A DNA stretch of 64,000 nucleotides, from assembly GCA_020851235.1 (NCBI GenBank), contig JADZDD010000020.1, forward strand, positions 1 through 64,000. The letters are read 5' to 3'. Both the position numbers and the translations under genes were made by a program. The notes beneath the pieces are model-generated. The model had not been told where the DNA came from. It saw only the letters and a program-made list of their open reading frames with translations, and ran no database searches. The DNA comes from Burkholderiales bacterium (lineage in GTDB: Bacteria > Pseudomonadota > Gammaproteobacteria > Burkholderiales > Casimicrobiaceae). Shown piece after piece: positions 16,718 through 25,486 of the stretch. Within the stretch, counting starts at the first letter, position 1. Every line of letters starts with the position of its first letter.

Positions 16718-17649
16718 GACGGTGCCCCGGCGCGAACGGTGATCGCGTCGCGCCGGATGCGACCGACCACGGTGCCGGTCGCATCGATCACGGGCAACAC
16801 GTCACGGCGGGTCCACAAGAGCTCGGCGTAGGCGTCGCGCAGGCTCGCGTCGGCGCGGATCGGCTCGCCGCTCGCCGGGCCGGCCTCGACCAGGTCGACG
16901 ACCTTCCCCAGCGAGAGGAGTCGGAACGGGCGATCGCCGCCGATGAGTTCGGCGACGAGCGGCGTCGCGGGCCTCGCGATCACGTCGGCGGGCGTTGCGT
17001 ACTGCACGAGCTTGCCGGCATCGAGCACGGCAATGCGCGAGCCCAGATGGATCGCCTCCTCGATGTCGTGCGTGACGACGATGATCGTCGTGCCGAATCG
17101 CCTCTGGATCGCGAGCAGGTCCGACTGCGCCTTGGTGCGGATGATCGGATCGAGCGCACCGAAGGGTTCGTCCATCAGCAGGACGTTGGGCTCGGCGGCG
17201 AGCGCGCGTGCCACCCCGACGCGCTGCTGCTGCCCACCCGAGAGCGAGTTCGGCATGCGGTGGCGAAACTCCGCCGCCGGCAACTGGAACAAATCGAGCA
17301 ACGCGTCGACACGCGCGTCGATCCTGGCCCTGGCCCAACCCATGAGCCGCGGGACGGTCGCAATGTTCTGCGCCACGGTGCGGTGGGGAAACAGGCCGTA
17401 CCCCTGGATCGCGTAGCCGATGCCGCGACGCAGGACGTGTGGCGGAACGGCGCGCGTGTCCTTGCCGTCGATCCGCACGCTGCCGGAGGAAGGCTCGATC
17501 AGGCGGTTGATCATGCGCAGCAGCGTGGTCTTGCCCGAGCCGGAGGGGCCGACCACCGCGGCGATCTCGCCGTCGCCGACGGTGAACGACACGCCGTCGA
17601 CGACGCGGCGCGCGGCGTAGTCCTTCGTCAGGTCGTCAATCTCGACCAC
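16714..17649 (-). CDS. osmoprotectant-type ABC transporter ATP-binding protein with C-terminal CBS segment
   Basis: 311 residues. Walker A GPSGSGKTT near residue 35, signature LSGGQQQRVGVARALA, Walker B LLMDEPFGALDP, and the switch His in VVTHDIEEA. The C-terminus (from about 250) contains DVLPVIDATGTVVGRI, a CBS-like segment used by OpuA-type ATPases to sense ionic strength. GTG 17649 is the start, overlapping the long permease by 14 bp with GGAG 8 nt upstream. A longer frame to 17793 lies within the permease gene and is rejected. Confidence 0.87.
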   Translation of the reverse strand: MVEIDDLTKDYAARRVVDGVSFTVGDGEIAAVVGPSGSGKTTLLRMINRLIEPSSGSVRIDGKDTRAVPPHVLRRGIGYAIQGYGLFPHRTVAQNIATVPRLMGWARARIDARVDALLDLFQLPAAEFRHRMPNSLSGGQQQRVGVARALAAEPNVLLMDEPFGALDPIIRTKAQSDLLAIQRRFGTTIIVVTHDIEEAIHLGSRIAVLDAGKLVQYATPADVIARPATPLVAELIGGDRPFRLLSLGKVVDLVEAGPASGEPIRADASLRDAYAELLWTRRDVLPVIDATGTVVGRIRRDAITVRAGAPS

Positions 17650-18859
17650 GGCGAGCGCTCCGCGTGGATGCCATCTCGACCGTGGCGTCGAGCACGACCG
17701 CGGCGACGAAGGCCAGCGCCACGGTGGGCACGGCGCCGAGGAGCACGAGGTCCATGGCGCTCTGACCGATGCCCTGGAACACGAACACGCCAAGGCCGCC
17801 AGCGCCGATCAATGCGGCGACGGTGGCAAGGCCGATGTTCTGGACGAGCACGATGCGGATGCTGGTGAGGATCACCGGAAAGGACAGCGGCAGTTGCACG
17901 CCGACGAGCCGCTGCCAGTCGGTCATGCCCATGCCCCTGGCCGCATCGTCGGCGGCGGGCGGCACGTTGTCGAGACCGACCACCGTATTGGCCACGACCG
18001 GCAGCAGCGAATAGGCGAAGAGCGCCACCATGGCCGGGGCCGCGCCGATGCCGGAAATCCCCAGCGCGGCCGCCAGCGGCACGTTCGCGGCGAGCCAGGC
18101 GAGCGGTGCGATCAGCAGGCCGAAGAGCGCGAGCGACGGAATCGTCTGAATGACGTTCAGCACACTGAGCACCGGAGCGCGCCAGCCGCGACGTCCGTGC
18201 AGCACGATGCCGAGCGGCACACCGGCGACCACCGCCACGGCGAGCGAGCCGAGTGCGAGCGCGAGATGCGTCCGCGCCTCGCGCCAGAAGGTGTCGCCGC
18301 GATTGGCGTATTCGCGCAGGATCGACAGGTCGGAGAGCGTGCCCGACGCGAGCAACAGCGCAAGGAAGAGCGCGACGGCCGCGAGGATGCCGATGCGCAC
18401 GATCGGTGCGAGCTTCAACCGCACGATCGCGTCGGCGGCGAGCAGCGCAAAGGCGAAGATCGACAACCAGAAGCCGGAACCCGGCGAGACGCGGGCCATG
18501 CGATCGCCGGGGGGCGTGAGAAACGTGCTGGCGTGGCCGATGGCGACGCAAAGAGCCACGAGGATCGCGAGGCTCACGGCAAGGCGCCACCGCGCCGGCG
18601 TCTTCGACACTGCGAGCACGATGCCGGCGGCGATCGCGATGGCGAGGAACGCCGCCTCGCCGAAGGGCAACGCAGCGAACAGGGCCCTACCCTCGCCCAG
18701 CACGATCCGATTGACGCGAAACGTGGCAAACGGCAGGAAGGCCGCGCTGCCGGCCATGGCGGCAATGAGCACACCGAGCTTGTCGAACGGCAGCCGCGAC
18801 CTCGCCGTCGTCGCGATGGCGCTCACCTCGGGCGCTTCGGGCGAGGTTGCACGGCGCAT
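17636..18859 (-). CDS. osmoprotectant-type ABC transporter permease with N-terminal membrane extension
   Basis: 407 residues. The C-terminal half (from about 195) is the permease domain with AARGMGMTDWQRLVGVQLPL as the EAA-type loop. The first 190 residues add about five further hydrophobic segments absent from the short partner (248 aa). The layout resembles YehY-type permeases. It lies 58 bp after the receptor gene. The transported solute could be a betaine or another small zwitterion; YehZYXW homologues are low-affinity systems not always linked to osmostress. Confidence 0.83.
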   Translation of the reverse strand: MRRATSPEAPEVSAIATTARSRLPFDKLGVLIAAMAGSAAFLPFATFRVNRIVLGEGRALFAALPFGEAAFLAIAIAAGIVLAVSKTPARWRLAVSLAILVALCVAIGHASTFLTPPGDRMARVSPGSGFWLSIFAFALLAADAIVRLKLAPIVRIGILAAVALFLALLLASGTLSDLSILREYANRGDTFWREARTHLALALGSLAVAVVAGVPLGIVLHGRRGWRAPVLSVLNVIQTIPSLALFGLLIAPLAWLAANVPLAAALGISGIGAAPAMVALFAYSLLPVVANTVVGLDNVPPAADDAARGMGMTDWQRLVGVQLPLSFPVILTSIRIVLVQNIGLATVAALIGAGGLGVFVFQGIGQSAMDLVLLGAVPTVALAFVAAVVLDATVEMASTRSARRGRD

Positions 18860-18917
18860 GATGCGAGACGATCGTGCGCCCTGCCCGCCTTGCGCGCGTG
18901 CCGGCCGCCCGTCGTGG

Positions 18918-19826
18918 TTACTTGAGAAAGCCGTTGTGCTTCAGCCAATCGATCGCCACCGCCTTCGCGGCTTCGCCGCCCACCTGGATGCGACCGTTGA
19001 GCGTCTGCAGCGTGGCGAGGTCGAGCTTCTCGAATACGGGTTTGAGCAGTGTCGCGATCTGCGGATGCGCCTGCAGCACCGCCTCGCGGACGATCGGCGT
19101 CGGTTCGTAGATCGGCTGCACGCGCTTGTCGTCGGTCATCACGATGAGACCCGAGGTCGCGATGCCGCCATCGGTGCCGTAGACCATCGCGGCGTTGACG
19201 CCATTGGTTTGCCGAGCGGCGGCGGCGATGGTGGCGGCCGTGTCGCCACCCGAGAGCGTCACGAGCTGCTCGGGCCTGAGCGTGAAGCCGTAGACCTTCT
19301 GGAATCGGGGCAGCGCCGCCGGCGACGAGACGAACTCGGCCGACGCCGCGAGCTTGAACGTGCCGCCCGCGGCGATGTAGGCGCCGAGCTCGGAGAAGGT
19401 GGCGAGCTTGTTGGCCTCGGCGACGTCCTTGCGCACGGCGACGGCCCACGTATTGTTGGCCGGCGCGGGGGTGAGCCACACGATCCGATGCGCGTCGTAA
19501 TCGAGCTTGCGCGCTTCGGCGTAGGATTTCGCCGCGTCGTTCCAGAGCGCATCGTTGGCCTTGTTGAAGAAGAACGCCGCGTTGCCGGTGTACTCGGGAT
19601 AGATGTCGATCTCGCCGGCAATGATCGCCTGCCGCAGCACCGGGGTGCCGCCGAGCTGGAGTTTTTCGGTCACGGCAATCCCGTTGGCCTGCAACACCTG
19701 GCTCACGATGTTGCCGAGCAGTCCGCCCTCGGTGTCGATCTTGGACGAGACGACGACGGGCGCGCCGGCAGCCGATGCCGCGAAGGCCAGCGCCGCGACG
19801 ACGCCAAGCAGTCTTTTTGGAAGCAT
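18918..19826 (-). CDS. osmoprotectant-type ABC transporter substrate-binding protein (OsmF/YehZ-like)
   Basis: 302 residues with a short signal peptide (about 1-22). The mature part begins VVVSSKIDTEGGLLGNIV and includes IIAGEIDIYPEYTGNAAFFF, the characteristic OpuAC-type block. The TGNAA motif marks the betaine-binding-protein family. Head of the four-gene operon 19826-15971. The exact ligand cannot be read from sequence. Confidence 0.88.
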   Translation of the reverse strand: MLPKRLLGVVAALAFAASAAGAPVVVSSKIDTEGGLLGNIVSQVLQANGIAVTEKLQLGGTPVLRQAIIAGEIDIYPEYTGNAAFFFNKANDALWNDAAKSYAEARKLDYDAHRIVWLTPAPANNTWAVAVRKDVAEANKLATFSELGAYIAAGGTFKLAASAEFVSSPAALPRFQKVYGFTLRPEQLVTLSGGDTAATIAAAARQTNGVNAAMVYGTDGGIATSGLIVMTDDKRVQPIYEPTPIVREAVLQAHPQIATLLKPVFEKLDLATLQTLNGRIQVGGEAAKAVAIDWLKHNGFLK

Positions 19827-20128
19827 GACGGGACTCCTGGTTGCACCGGCGCGCCAACGTCGCGGCAGCCGGGATCAGCACCGACCCCACGGGCCAGACA
19901 GCGAACACGATACCTCGCGATCCCGGGCCCTCGTCCTTATGGCAGCGAGGGCGCTGCACGCGCAGCGCGTCGCACCGTCGTCGGTGCGCCGCGCAGATCC
20001 CGATCGCCCCAGCCGGGCGCGCACTCGCCTGCGCTATGATCCTTCGCACCGGTCGCGTGCCCCCGCCGCATGGGCGCGTGCACGAAACGACCGTCCCGCT
20101 TCGCTTGCAGCCCGCATCGCGCGCCACG
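19827..20128. other. intergenic region between receptor and GntR genes
   Basis: About 300 bp without a convincing gene. The GntR frame stays open through most of it, but composition there is Arg/Pro/Ser-rich and unlike a domain. A TATGAT hexamer lies at 20035-20040 without a good -35. It should hold divergent promoters for the 19826 operon and the GntR gene; I could not define them. Confidence 0.5.
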
Positions 20129-20911
20129 ATGAAGCGCCGGCCCGGGGTCCGCGAAGCCCGCCGTCCAAACCGTGCCACCGTGTCCCGACCGCCTTCCGCC
20201 GATATCCGTGATCGACTCCCGCGCCCGACCGGCTCCGCCCGCGAGGCGTGGACGCGCGGCACGCGCGCCGCACAGATCGCCGTCGAGATCCGCGAGGCGA
20301 TCATGGACGGTCGCCTCGCCCTGGGCGAGGCGCTGTCCGAGGCCCGGCTCGCGCAGGCCTTCGGCGTCAGCCGCGCGCCGGTCCGCGCCGCCCTCACCCA
20401 ACTGCAGGTCGAGGGCGTGATCGACGTGCGCCCGCAGGCGGGGAGCTTCGTCTTCACGCCGACCGACGCCGACGTGATCGCGATGGCCGAGTTCCGCGCC
20501 GTGCTCGAGACGACGGCGCTGCGCCTGTGCTTTGCGCGGCAGCGCGCCGCAGCCCTCGACGGCATGCGCACCGCGGCCGACGCGATGGAGCGCGCCCGCG
20601 CCGCCGACGATCGACTCGCCGTCGCCCGTGCCGATACCGCGTTCCACTGGGCGATCATCGGCCACTGCGACAACGACTATCTCATCGACTCGTACCGGCT
20701 CGTCTCGGGGCGGGTCGGCGCCTTGCGCACGCACAACCTCATCGCCGCCGACACCGTGCGCAAGGGCTCGCTCGCCGAGCACCGCTCGCTCATCGCGGCC
20801 TTCGCACGCGGCGATCTCGCTCGTGCCGTGGCGATCCTCACCGAGCACATCGGCCGCATGCGGCAGCGCTACCAGCTCGTGCGCGGTCGCGCCGCGCAGC
20901 GCGACGGCTGA
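20129..20911 (+). CDS. GntR family regulator with FCD effector domain
   Basis: 260 residues from ATG 20129; GTG 20180 is an alternative, and neither has a clear ribosome site. The N-terminal winged helix includes ARLAQAFGVSRAPVRAALTQ and GVIDVRPQAGSFVF. The C-terminal all-helical FCD domain has a candidate metal/ligand set in ADTAFHWAIIGH, EHRSLIAAF and EHI. Such proteins usually repress catabolic operons for carboxylates or sugar acids. It converges with the 20940 binding-protein gene and may regulate the adjacent Liv/aroD operon or module B. Confidence 0.85.
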   Translation: MKRRPGVREARRPNRATVSRPPSADIRDRLPRPTGSAREAWTRGTRAAQIAVEIREAIMDGRLALGEALSEARLAQAFGVSRAPVRAALTQLQVEGVIDVRPQAGSFVFTPTDADVIAMAEFRAVLETTALRLCFARQRAAALDGMRTAADAMERARAADDRLAVARADTAFHWAIIGHCDNDYLIDSYRLVSGRVGALRTHNLIAADTVRKGSLAEHRSLIAAFARGDLARAVAILTEHIGRMRQRYQLVRGRAAQRDG

Positions 20912-20939
20912 CGCCGCTCGACGCACGCGGCGATCCGCA

Positions 20940-22085
20940 TCAGAACGGATTGTTCGGCGGCAGCGTCTGCAACACGACCTGCTTGCCGTCGCGGATCTCG
21001 ACGATGTAGCTCTCGTGATCGGGGTCGCCGTTCTTGTCGAACTTGACGCTGACCAGGATGCCCGGGTAGTCCTTGACGTGGAGCGGCATGTCGCGCAGCG
21101 CGGCGTTGAATGCCTTGGGATCGACCTTGCCGATCTTCTCGCTCACCGCCTTGATGATGTAGGGCACCGAGTAGCCCTGGATCCCGTTGTGATCCGAGCG
21201 CACCTTGAATTCGCGCTGGAACTTCTCGTCGAACGCCTTCATCACCGCGGTCGGAGCATCGACGGTCAGCGCGACGTGGCCGCGGATGCCGTTGGCGGCG
21301 TCACCGGCGAGCTCGATCGCCTTCTGGCTGATGATCGTCGCCTCGCCGACGATCGGCTTCGCGTAGCCCTGCTTGCGCAGCTCCCGGGCGAGCCGAGCCG
21401 ATTCCTCCTCGTTCGTGTAGACGAAGAGCACATCCGAGTTCGACTGCTTCGCCTTCAGCACGGCCGACGAGAAGTCGACCTGGTTCTGGTCCGACGAGAT
21501 GTCCGCGCCGATCTTGAGGCCGAACTTCTGCGCAGCCCGGAGGAATTCGTCGCGCCCGCCCTTGCCGAAGTCGGTGTTGATCCAGATGATGTCGACCGAA
21601 TTCGCCTTCAGATCATCTTTGATGTAGCGCGCGACCTTGGGCATCGACGTCGCCTGCGTGAAATTGGTGCGAATCACGTACGGGTTGCCCTGCTGCGTGA
21701 TCGACGCCGCTGCAGCACCGGTGAAGTTGGGGATCTCGGCACGGCGCGTCTCCGCGGCGCTCACGACCATCGCGCCGGACAGCGTCGGCCCGATGACCGC
21801 GAAGGCGCCCATGTCGACCGCCCGCTGCGCCATCGCCTTGGAGATGCCGGCGTTGCTCTGCCCGTCGAGCGTCACCGTCTCGAACTTGCGCCCGAGCACG
21901 CCGCCGGCGGCGTTGATCTCCTTGACCGCGAGCTCGACGCCGTTGCGGTAGTTGGTGCCGGCGGTCGCGATCGGCCCCGACAGTTCCAGCACGTTGACGA
22001 GCTTGATCGTCTCCTGCGCGCCGACAATGGCGGAGGCGCCCGCGAAGGCGAGCACGGTGGTGATGTGGATGAGATCCTTCTTCAT
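20940..22085 (-). CDS. branched-chain amino acid-type ABC substrate-binding protein
   Basis: 381 residues, signal peptide about 1-23 (MKKDLIHITTVLAFAGASA). The LivK-type start VLELSGPIATAGTNYRNGVE and NTDFGKGGRDEF resemble the receptors at 10137 and 26437. ATG 22085 has GGAG upstream; an earlier in-frame ATG lies inside the stem-loop region. It follows aroD by 91 bp at the end of the Liv operon, so the operon encodes two receptors for one permease. Confidence 0.88.
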   Translation of the reverse strand: MKKDLIHITTVLAFAGASAIVGAQETIKLVNVLELSGPIATAGTNYRNGVELAVKEINAAGGVLGRKFETVTLDGQSNAGISKAMAQRAVDMGAFAVIGPTLSGAMVVSAAETRRAEIPNFTGAAAASITQQGNPYVIRTNFTQATSMPKVARYIKDDLKANSVDIIWINTDFGKGGRDEFLRAAQKFGLKIGADISSDQNQVDFSSAVLKAKQSNSDVLFVYTNEEESARLARELRKQGYAKPIVGEATIISQKAIELAGDAANGIRGHVALTVDAPTAVMKAFDEKFQREFKVRSDHNGIQGYSVPYIIKAVSEKIGKVDPKAFNAALRDMPLHVKDYPGILVSVKFDKNGDPDHESYIVEIRDGKQVVLQTLPPNNPF

Positions 22086-22116
22086 GCGATGGCTCCGTAG
22101 GAAAAAAGCGTGACAC

Positions 22117-22139
22117 CCGGCCGCGGCGCCCGCGGCCGG
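22117..22139 (-). terminator. stem-loop with downstream T tract between aroD and binding-protein gene
   Basis: CCGGCCGCGG (22117-22126) and CCGCGGCCGG (22130-22139) form a perfect 10-bp stem with a 3-nt loop. Read on the reverse strand it is followed about 12 nt later by six Ts. The gap is longer than in a standard intrinsic terminator, so partial termination or mRNA processing before the receptor gene is more likely than a full stop. Confidence 0.45.
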
Positions 22140-22176
22140 CATGAGGGTGAGGCTCGCGGAATGCGAAGACGCGGGC

Positions 22177-22956
22177 TCAGGCGCCGCCGCGCGCCCGCGC
22201 GACGATGTCGTAGAGCGCCTTCAAGTCGGCGATCGGAATCTGCCCGGGGGCGGATGCCCCCTCGCCGATGGCAAACGAAAGCGACGAGCCGAAGACGCCG
22301 CCGATCATGCGCGTGACCGCGCCCAACGGGCCCATCGACATGCTGATGAGCGGGATGCGCGACTTGGCTTCGGCCTGCGCCGTCGCGGTCAACAGCGTCA
22401 GCACGTCGAGTCGATCGCGGGGCATCACCGCCACCTTCGCGACGTCCGCACCGAGCCGCTCGGCTTCGAGGAAGCGCTGCACGAGGAATTCGGCGCCGGG
22501 CGTGTAGCCGAAATTGTGGTACGAGAGGATGAGGTGCGTTCCTGCCGCGCGGGTGGCGGCGCGCACCTCGCGGATCTGGTCGGGGTCGTTACCCATCTCG
22601 AAGTCGATGAGATCGACGAGACGGCTCGCAGCGACCGCGGCGTAGAGCTTGACCACCTCGGCGTCACCGATCGGAATCGCCTCGCCGCCCTCGCGGATCG
22701 AGCGGCGCGTGAAGATGATCGGTGTATCGCCGACGATCCGGCGCAGCGCGCCGCCGGTCTCGAGCACCGCAGCGGTGTCGCCGATGGCGTCGTAATAGTC
22801 CACGCGCCACTCGATCACCTCGGGCGCCTTGCCGTGGACATTCGTCGCCTCGGCCAGCAGACGCTCGCGGTTGCGCCCGACCAGGGGTGAACAGATCAGC
22901 GGGCGCTCGGCACCGAGCGTGCGGCCGCGTAGGGTGAGAGGTTTGCCGGGAGTCAT
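22177..22956 (-). CDS. aroD: type I 3-dehydroquinate dehydratase
   Basis: Dehydrates 3-dehydroquinate to 3-dehydroshikimate; 259 residues, normal class I length. Active-site residues are present: Glu49/Arg51 in EWRVD, His147 in LSYHNFGYTP, the Schiff-base Lys174 in AKVAVMP, Arg216 in SMGPLGAVTR, and the SAPGQ loop near the C-terminus. The typical YHDF reads YHNF here. It is embedded between livF and a second receptor gene, suggesting use in catabolism of imported quinate/shikimate-type compounds rather than only in aromatic biosynthesis. The catabolic role is inference. Confidence 0.9.
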   Translation of the reverse strand: MTPGKPLTLRGRTLGAERPLICSPLVGRNRERLLAEATNVHGKAPEVIEWRVDYYDAIGDTAAVLETGGALRRIVGDTPIIFTRRSIREGGEAIPIGDAEVVKLYAAVAASRLVDLIDFEMGNDPDQIREVRAATRAAGTHLILSYHNFGYTPGAEFLVQRFLEAERLGADVAKVAVMPRDRLDVLTLLTATAQAEAKSRIPLISMSMGPLGAVTRMIGGVFGSSLSFAIGEGASAPGQIPIADLKALYDIVARARGGA

Positions 22957-23028
22957 GGGTCCATCCTTGCGTAATGCGTGGACTCGTCAACGGCGAAGCG
23001 CCGAGGTCGCCGACGCGATCGTCCGAGT

Positions 23029-23775
23029 CTACGCCGGGGCCGGTGCGGCCTGCGCCGCACCGCCGCCGAGGAACAGGCGATTGAGGTTGGGATCGCCGAG
23101 AAGCTCCGATGCCGGGCGATCGAGCGCGAGCCGCCCCATCTCCAGCACCAGCGCGCGATTCGAATACTTGAGGGCGGTGCGCACGTTCTGCTCGACCATG
23201 AGCACCGTCGTGCCGCCGTCGGCGAGGTTGCGCAGCAGCGTCATCACGTCGCGCACCAGGATCGGCGAGAGACCGATCGACGGCTCGTCGATGAGCAGCA
23301 CGCGCGGACGCAGCAGGAGCGCACGCCCGACCTCGAGTTGCTTCTGCTCGCCACCGGACATCGTCGATGCCTGATTGTCGAGGCGCTCGCGAATCCGCGG
23401 GAAGCGCTGCAGGACCTCTTCCATGCGGCCGGGCAGTTCACCGCGCGGCAGCGTGATGCCGCCGAGCTCGAGATTGTGGCGCACGGTGAGCGCCGGAAAG
23501 AGGTTGCGCCCCTGCGGCACGTACGCAAGGCCGTCGCCCAGGAGCTCGCGCGGCGTGCGACCGTTGATCCGCCGCCCTTCGAAGCGAACCTCGCCGGAGC
23601 GCGGTACGAGGAATCCGAAGAGCGTCTTCAGCACCGTCGACTTGCCCGCGCCGTTCGGCCCGATCAGCAGCGTGATCTCGCCCGCCCGGGCATCGAGCGT
23701 GAGCTCGTTCAGGATCGTGAGGCTCGGCGAATAGCCGGCGACGACCTTGTCGAACTCGATGATCCTGTCGGCCAC
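23029..23775 (-). CDS. livF: branched-chain amino acid-type ABC ATPase LivF
   Basis: 248 residues. Walker A GPNGAGKST, signature MSGGEQKQLEVGRALLL, Walker B VLLIDEPSIGLSP, His-switch replaced by MVEQN as usual for LivF. Start GTG 23775 follows the LivG stop by 2 bp with GGGG about 8 nt upstream. The frame stays open through livG, but there is no fused domain. Energises the LivHM permease. Confidence 0.9.
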   Translation of the reverse strand: MADRIIEFDKVVAGYSPSLTILNELTLDARAGEITLLIGPNGAGKSTVLKTLFGFLVPRSGEVRFEGRRINGRTPRELLGDGLAYVPQGRNLFPALTVRHNLELGGITLPRGELPGRMEEVLQRFPRIRERLDNQASTMSGGEQKQLEVGRALLLRPRVLLIDEPSIGLSPILVRDVMTLLRNLADGGTTVLMVEQNVRTALKYSNRALVLEMGRLALDRPASELLGDPNLNRLFLGGGAAQAAPAPA

Positions 23776-23777
23776 GG

Positions 23778-24527
23778 TCAGTTCCCCAGATACGCTTCGA
23801 GGACCGCCGGGTTCGCCTGCACGTCGGCGGGCTTGCCTTCGGCGAGCACCTTGCCCTCGACCATGCAGATCACGTGCGGACAGAGCCTCATGATGAAATC
23901 CATGTTGTGCTCGATGACGACGAAGCTCCCCCCTTGCGTCTTGTTGAGCGTCACGAGGAGTTCGCGCAACTGGTCGACGAGGCTCGGATTGACACCGGCG
24001 CAGGGCTCGTCGAGGAGCACGAGCCGCGGCTTGGCCATGAACGCCATTGCGATGTCGATGAGCTTCTGCTGGCCGTAGGACAGGCGACCCGCCGGAAGCC
24101 GCGCGACGTGCTGCAGGCGGAAGAGCTCGATCATCTCGTCGGCACGCTCGCCCAACCCCGCATCGGGTGCGGCAAAAAGACGTCCCGGGAGCGTGCCCTG
24201 GAACTCCTGCGCCGCGACGATCAGGTTGTCGCGCACCGGCAGTTGCCCGAACACCTGCAGCGTCTGGAACGTGCGACCCACGCCACGGCGTGACAATTCG
24301 AGCGGGGACATGCCGGTGACGTCGTCGCCGCGAAAGCGCACGCTGCCCGACGTCGGCCGGATCTGGCCCAGGATCGCATTGAACAAGGTCGTCTTGCCCG
24401 AACCGTTGGGGCCGATCACGCCGATGATCTCGCCCGGCCCCACCGCGAACGACACGCCGTCGACCGCCTTGATCGCGCCGTAATGCTTGCGCACGTCGCG
24501 CACCTCGAGGAACGACGCGTCGCTCAC
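23778..24527 (-). CDS. livG: branched-chain amino acid-type ABC ATPase LivG
   Basis: 249 residues. Walker A GPNGSGKTT, RRGVGRTFQTLQVF in the Q-loop region, signature LSYGQQKLIDIAMAF, Walker B LVLLDEPCAGVNP, and the switch His in VIEHNM. GTG 24527 overlaps the LivM stop by 4 bp (GTGA). Partner of LivF in the heterodimeric motor of this importer. Confidence 0.9.
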   Translation of the reverse strand: MSDASFLEVRDVRKHYGAIKAVDGVSFAVGPGEIIGVIGPNGSGKTTLFNAILGQIRPTSGSVRFRGDDVTGMSPLELSRRGVGRTFQTLQVFGQLPVRDNLIVAAQEFQGTLPGRLFAAPDAGLGERADEMIELFRLQHVARLPAGRLSYGQQKLIDIAMAFMAKPRLVLLDEPCAGVNPSLVDQLRELLVTLNKTQGGSFVVIEHNMDFIMRLCPHVICMVEGKVLAEGKPADVQANPAVLEAYLGN

Positions 24528-25486
24528 TGCGGCCCACCTTTGCGGTCGAGGCGCTCGCGCAGCGACAGGAGGCCGCCGGGAAGCCAGATCATCAGCACGA
24601 TGACGGCGATCCCGAAGAAGGCGAGGTACCACACCTGCATGAACTTGAGCCAGGGCACCGACGAGCCGCGCAGGAACTCGGGCAGCAGGATGACGATCGC
24701 GGTGCCAAGCGCCGGGCCGTAGAACCTGCCCGAGCCACCGACGATGACCGCCAGCAGCATCATGAGCGACGTCGAGAAATGGAACGGGCCGGGCTCGATG
24801 AACTCGACGAGCGACGCATAGTAGACACCGGCGATGCCGGCGCAGGCCGCGCCGATGGCAAAGGCGAGCAGCGTGTACGCGGTGATGTTGATGCCGAGGC
24901 TCTCCGCGCGGATCGGGTTGTCGCGCAGCGCGGTGAACGCGCGTCCCCACGGCGAGCGCAGAAGCCACCACAAGAGCCCGCCCAGCACGACGAGCGAGCC
25001 GAGCGTCCAGTACCAGTACGCGAGGTGCCCGCCGAGGTCGACGCCGAACAACGTCGGCCGCGGAATGCCCGAGATGCCGAAGGTGCCGCCGGTGATCGCC
25101 TCCTCGTTGCGCATGGCAAGGTAGGCGAGCACGTTGAAGCCGAGCGTCGCGAAAGCGAGATAGTGGTGCTGGACGCGCAACGCCGGGAAGCCGACGACGA
25201 TGCCGACGACGAAGCACACGATCGCGGCCACCGGCAGCACCGCGAGGAACGGCCACGACGCCTTGAGCAGGAGCGCGGCGATGTACGCACCGATGCCGAA
25301 GAATGCCGCCTGGCCGAGCGACATCTGACCGGCGTAGCCGGCGGTGAGGTTGAGCCCCATCGTCGCCATCAGGTAGACGGCCCACAGCGTGAGCAGGTAC
25401 ACGTCGCTGCGTTTGAGGAACAAGGCGACGATGACGAGCGCGGCAAGGACGACAGCAAGCCCCGCGAGATGCCTGCGCGCGCTCAT
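24524..25486 (-). CDS. livM: branched-chain amino acid-type ABC permease LivM
   Basis: 320 residues with eight to nine membrane helices. NLTAGYAGQMSLGQAAFFGIG is the conserved LivM segment, and RSPWGRAFTALRDNPIRAE the cytoplasmic coupling loop. ATG 25486 overlaps the LivH stop by 4 bp. The C-terminus ends with the short polar tail usual for this subunit. Confidence 0.92.
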   Translation of the reverse strand: MSARRHLAGLAVVLAALVIVALFLKRSDVYLLTLWAVYLMATMGLNLTAGYAGQMSLGQAAFFGIGAYIAALLLKASWPFLAVLPVAAIVCFVVGIVVGFPALRVQHHYLAFATLGFNVLAYLAMRNEEAITGGTFGISGIPRPTLFGVDLGGHLAYWYWTLGSLVVLGGLLWWLLRSPWGRAFTALRDNPIRAESLGINITAYTLLAFAIGAACAGIAGVYYASLVEFIEPGPFHFSTSLMMLLAVIVGGSGRFYGPALGTAIVILLPEFLRGSSVPWLKFMQVWYLAFFGIAVIVLMIWLPGGLLSLRERLDRKGGPQ

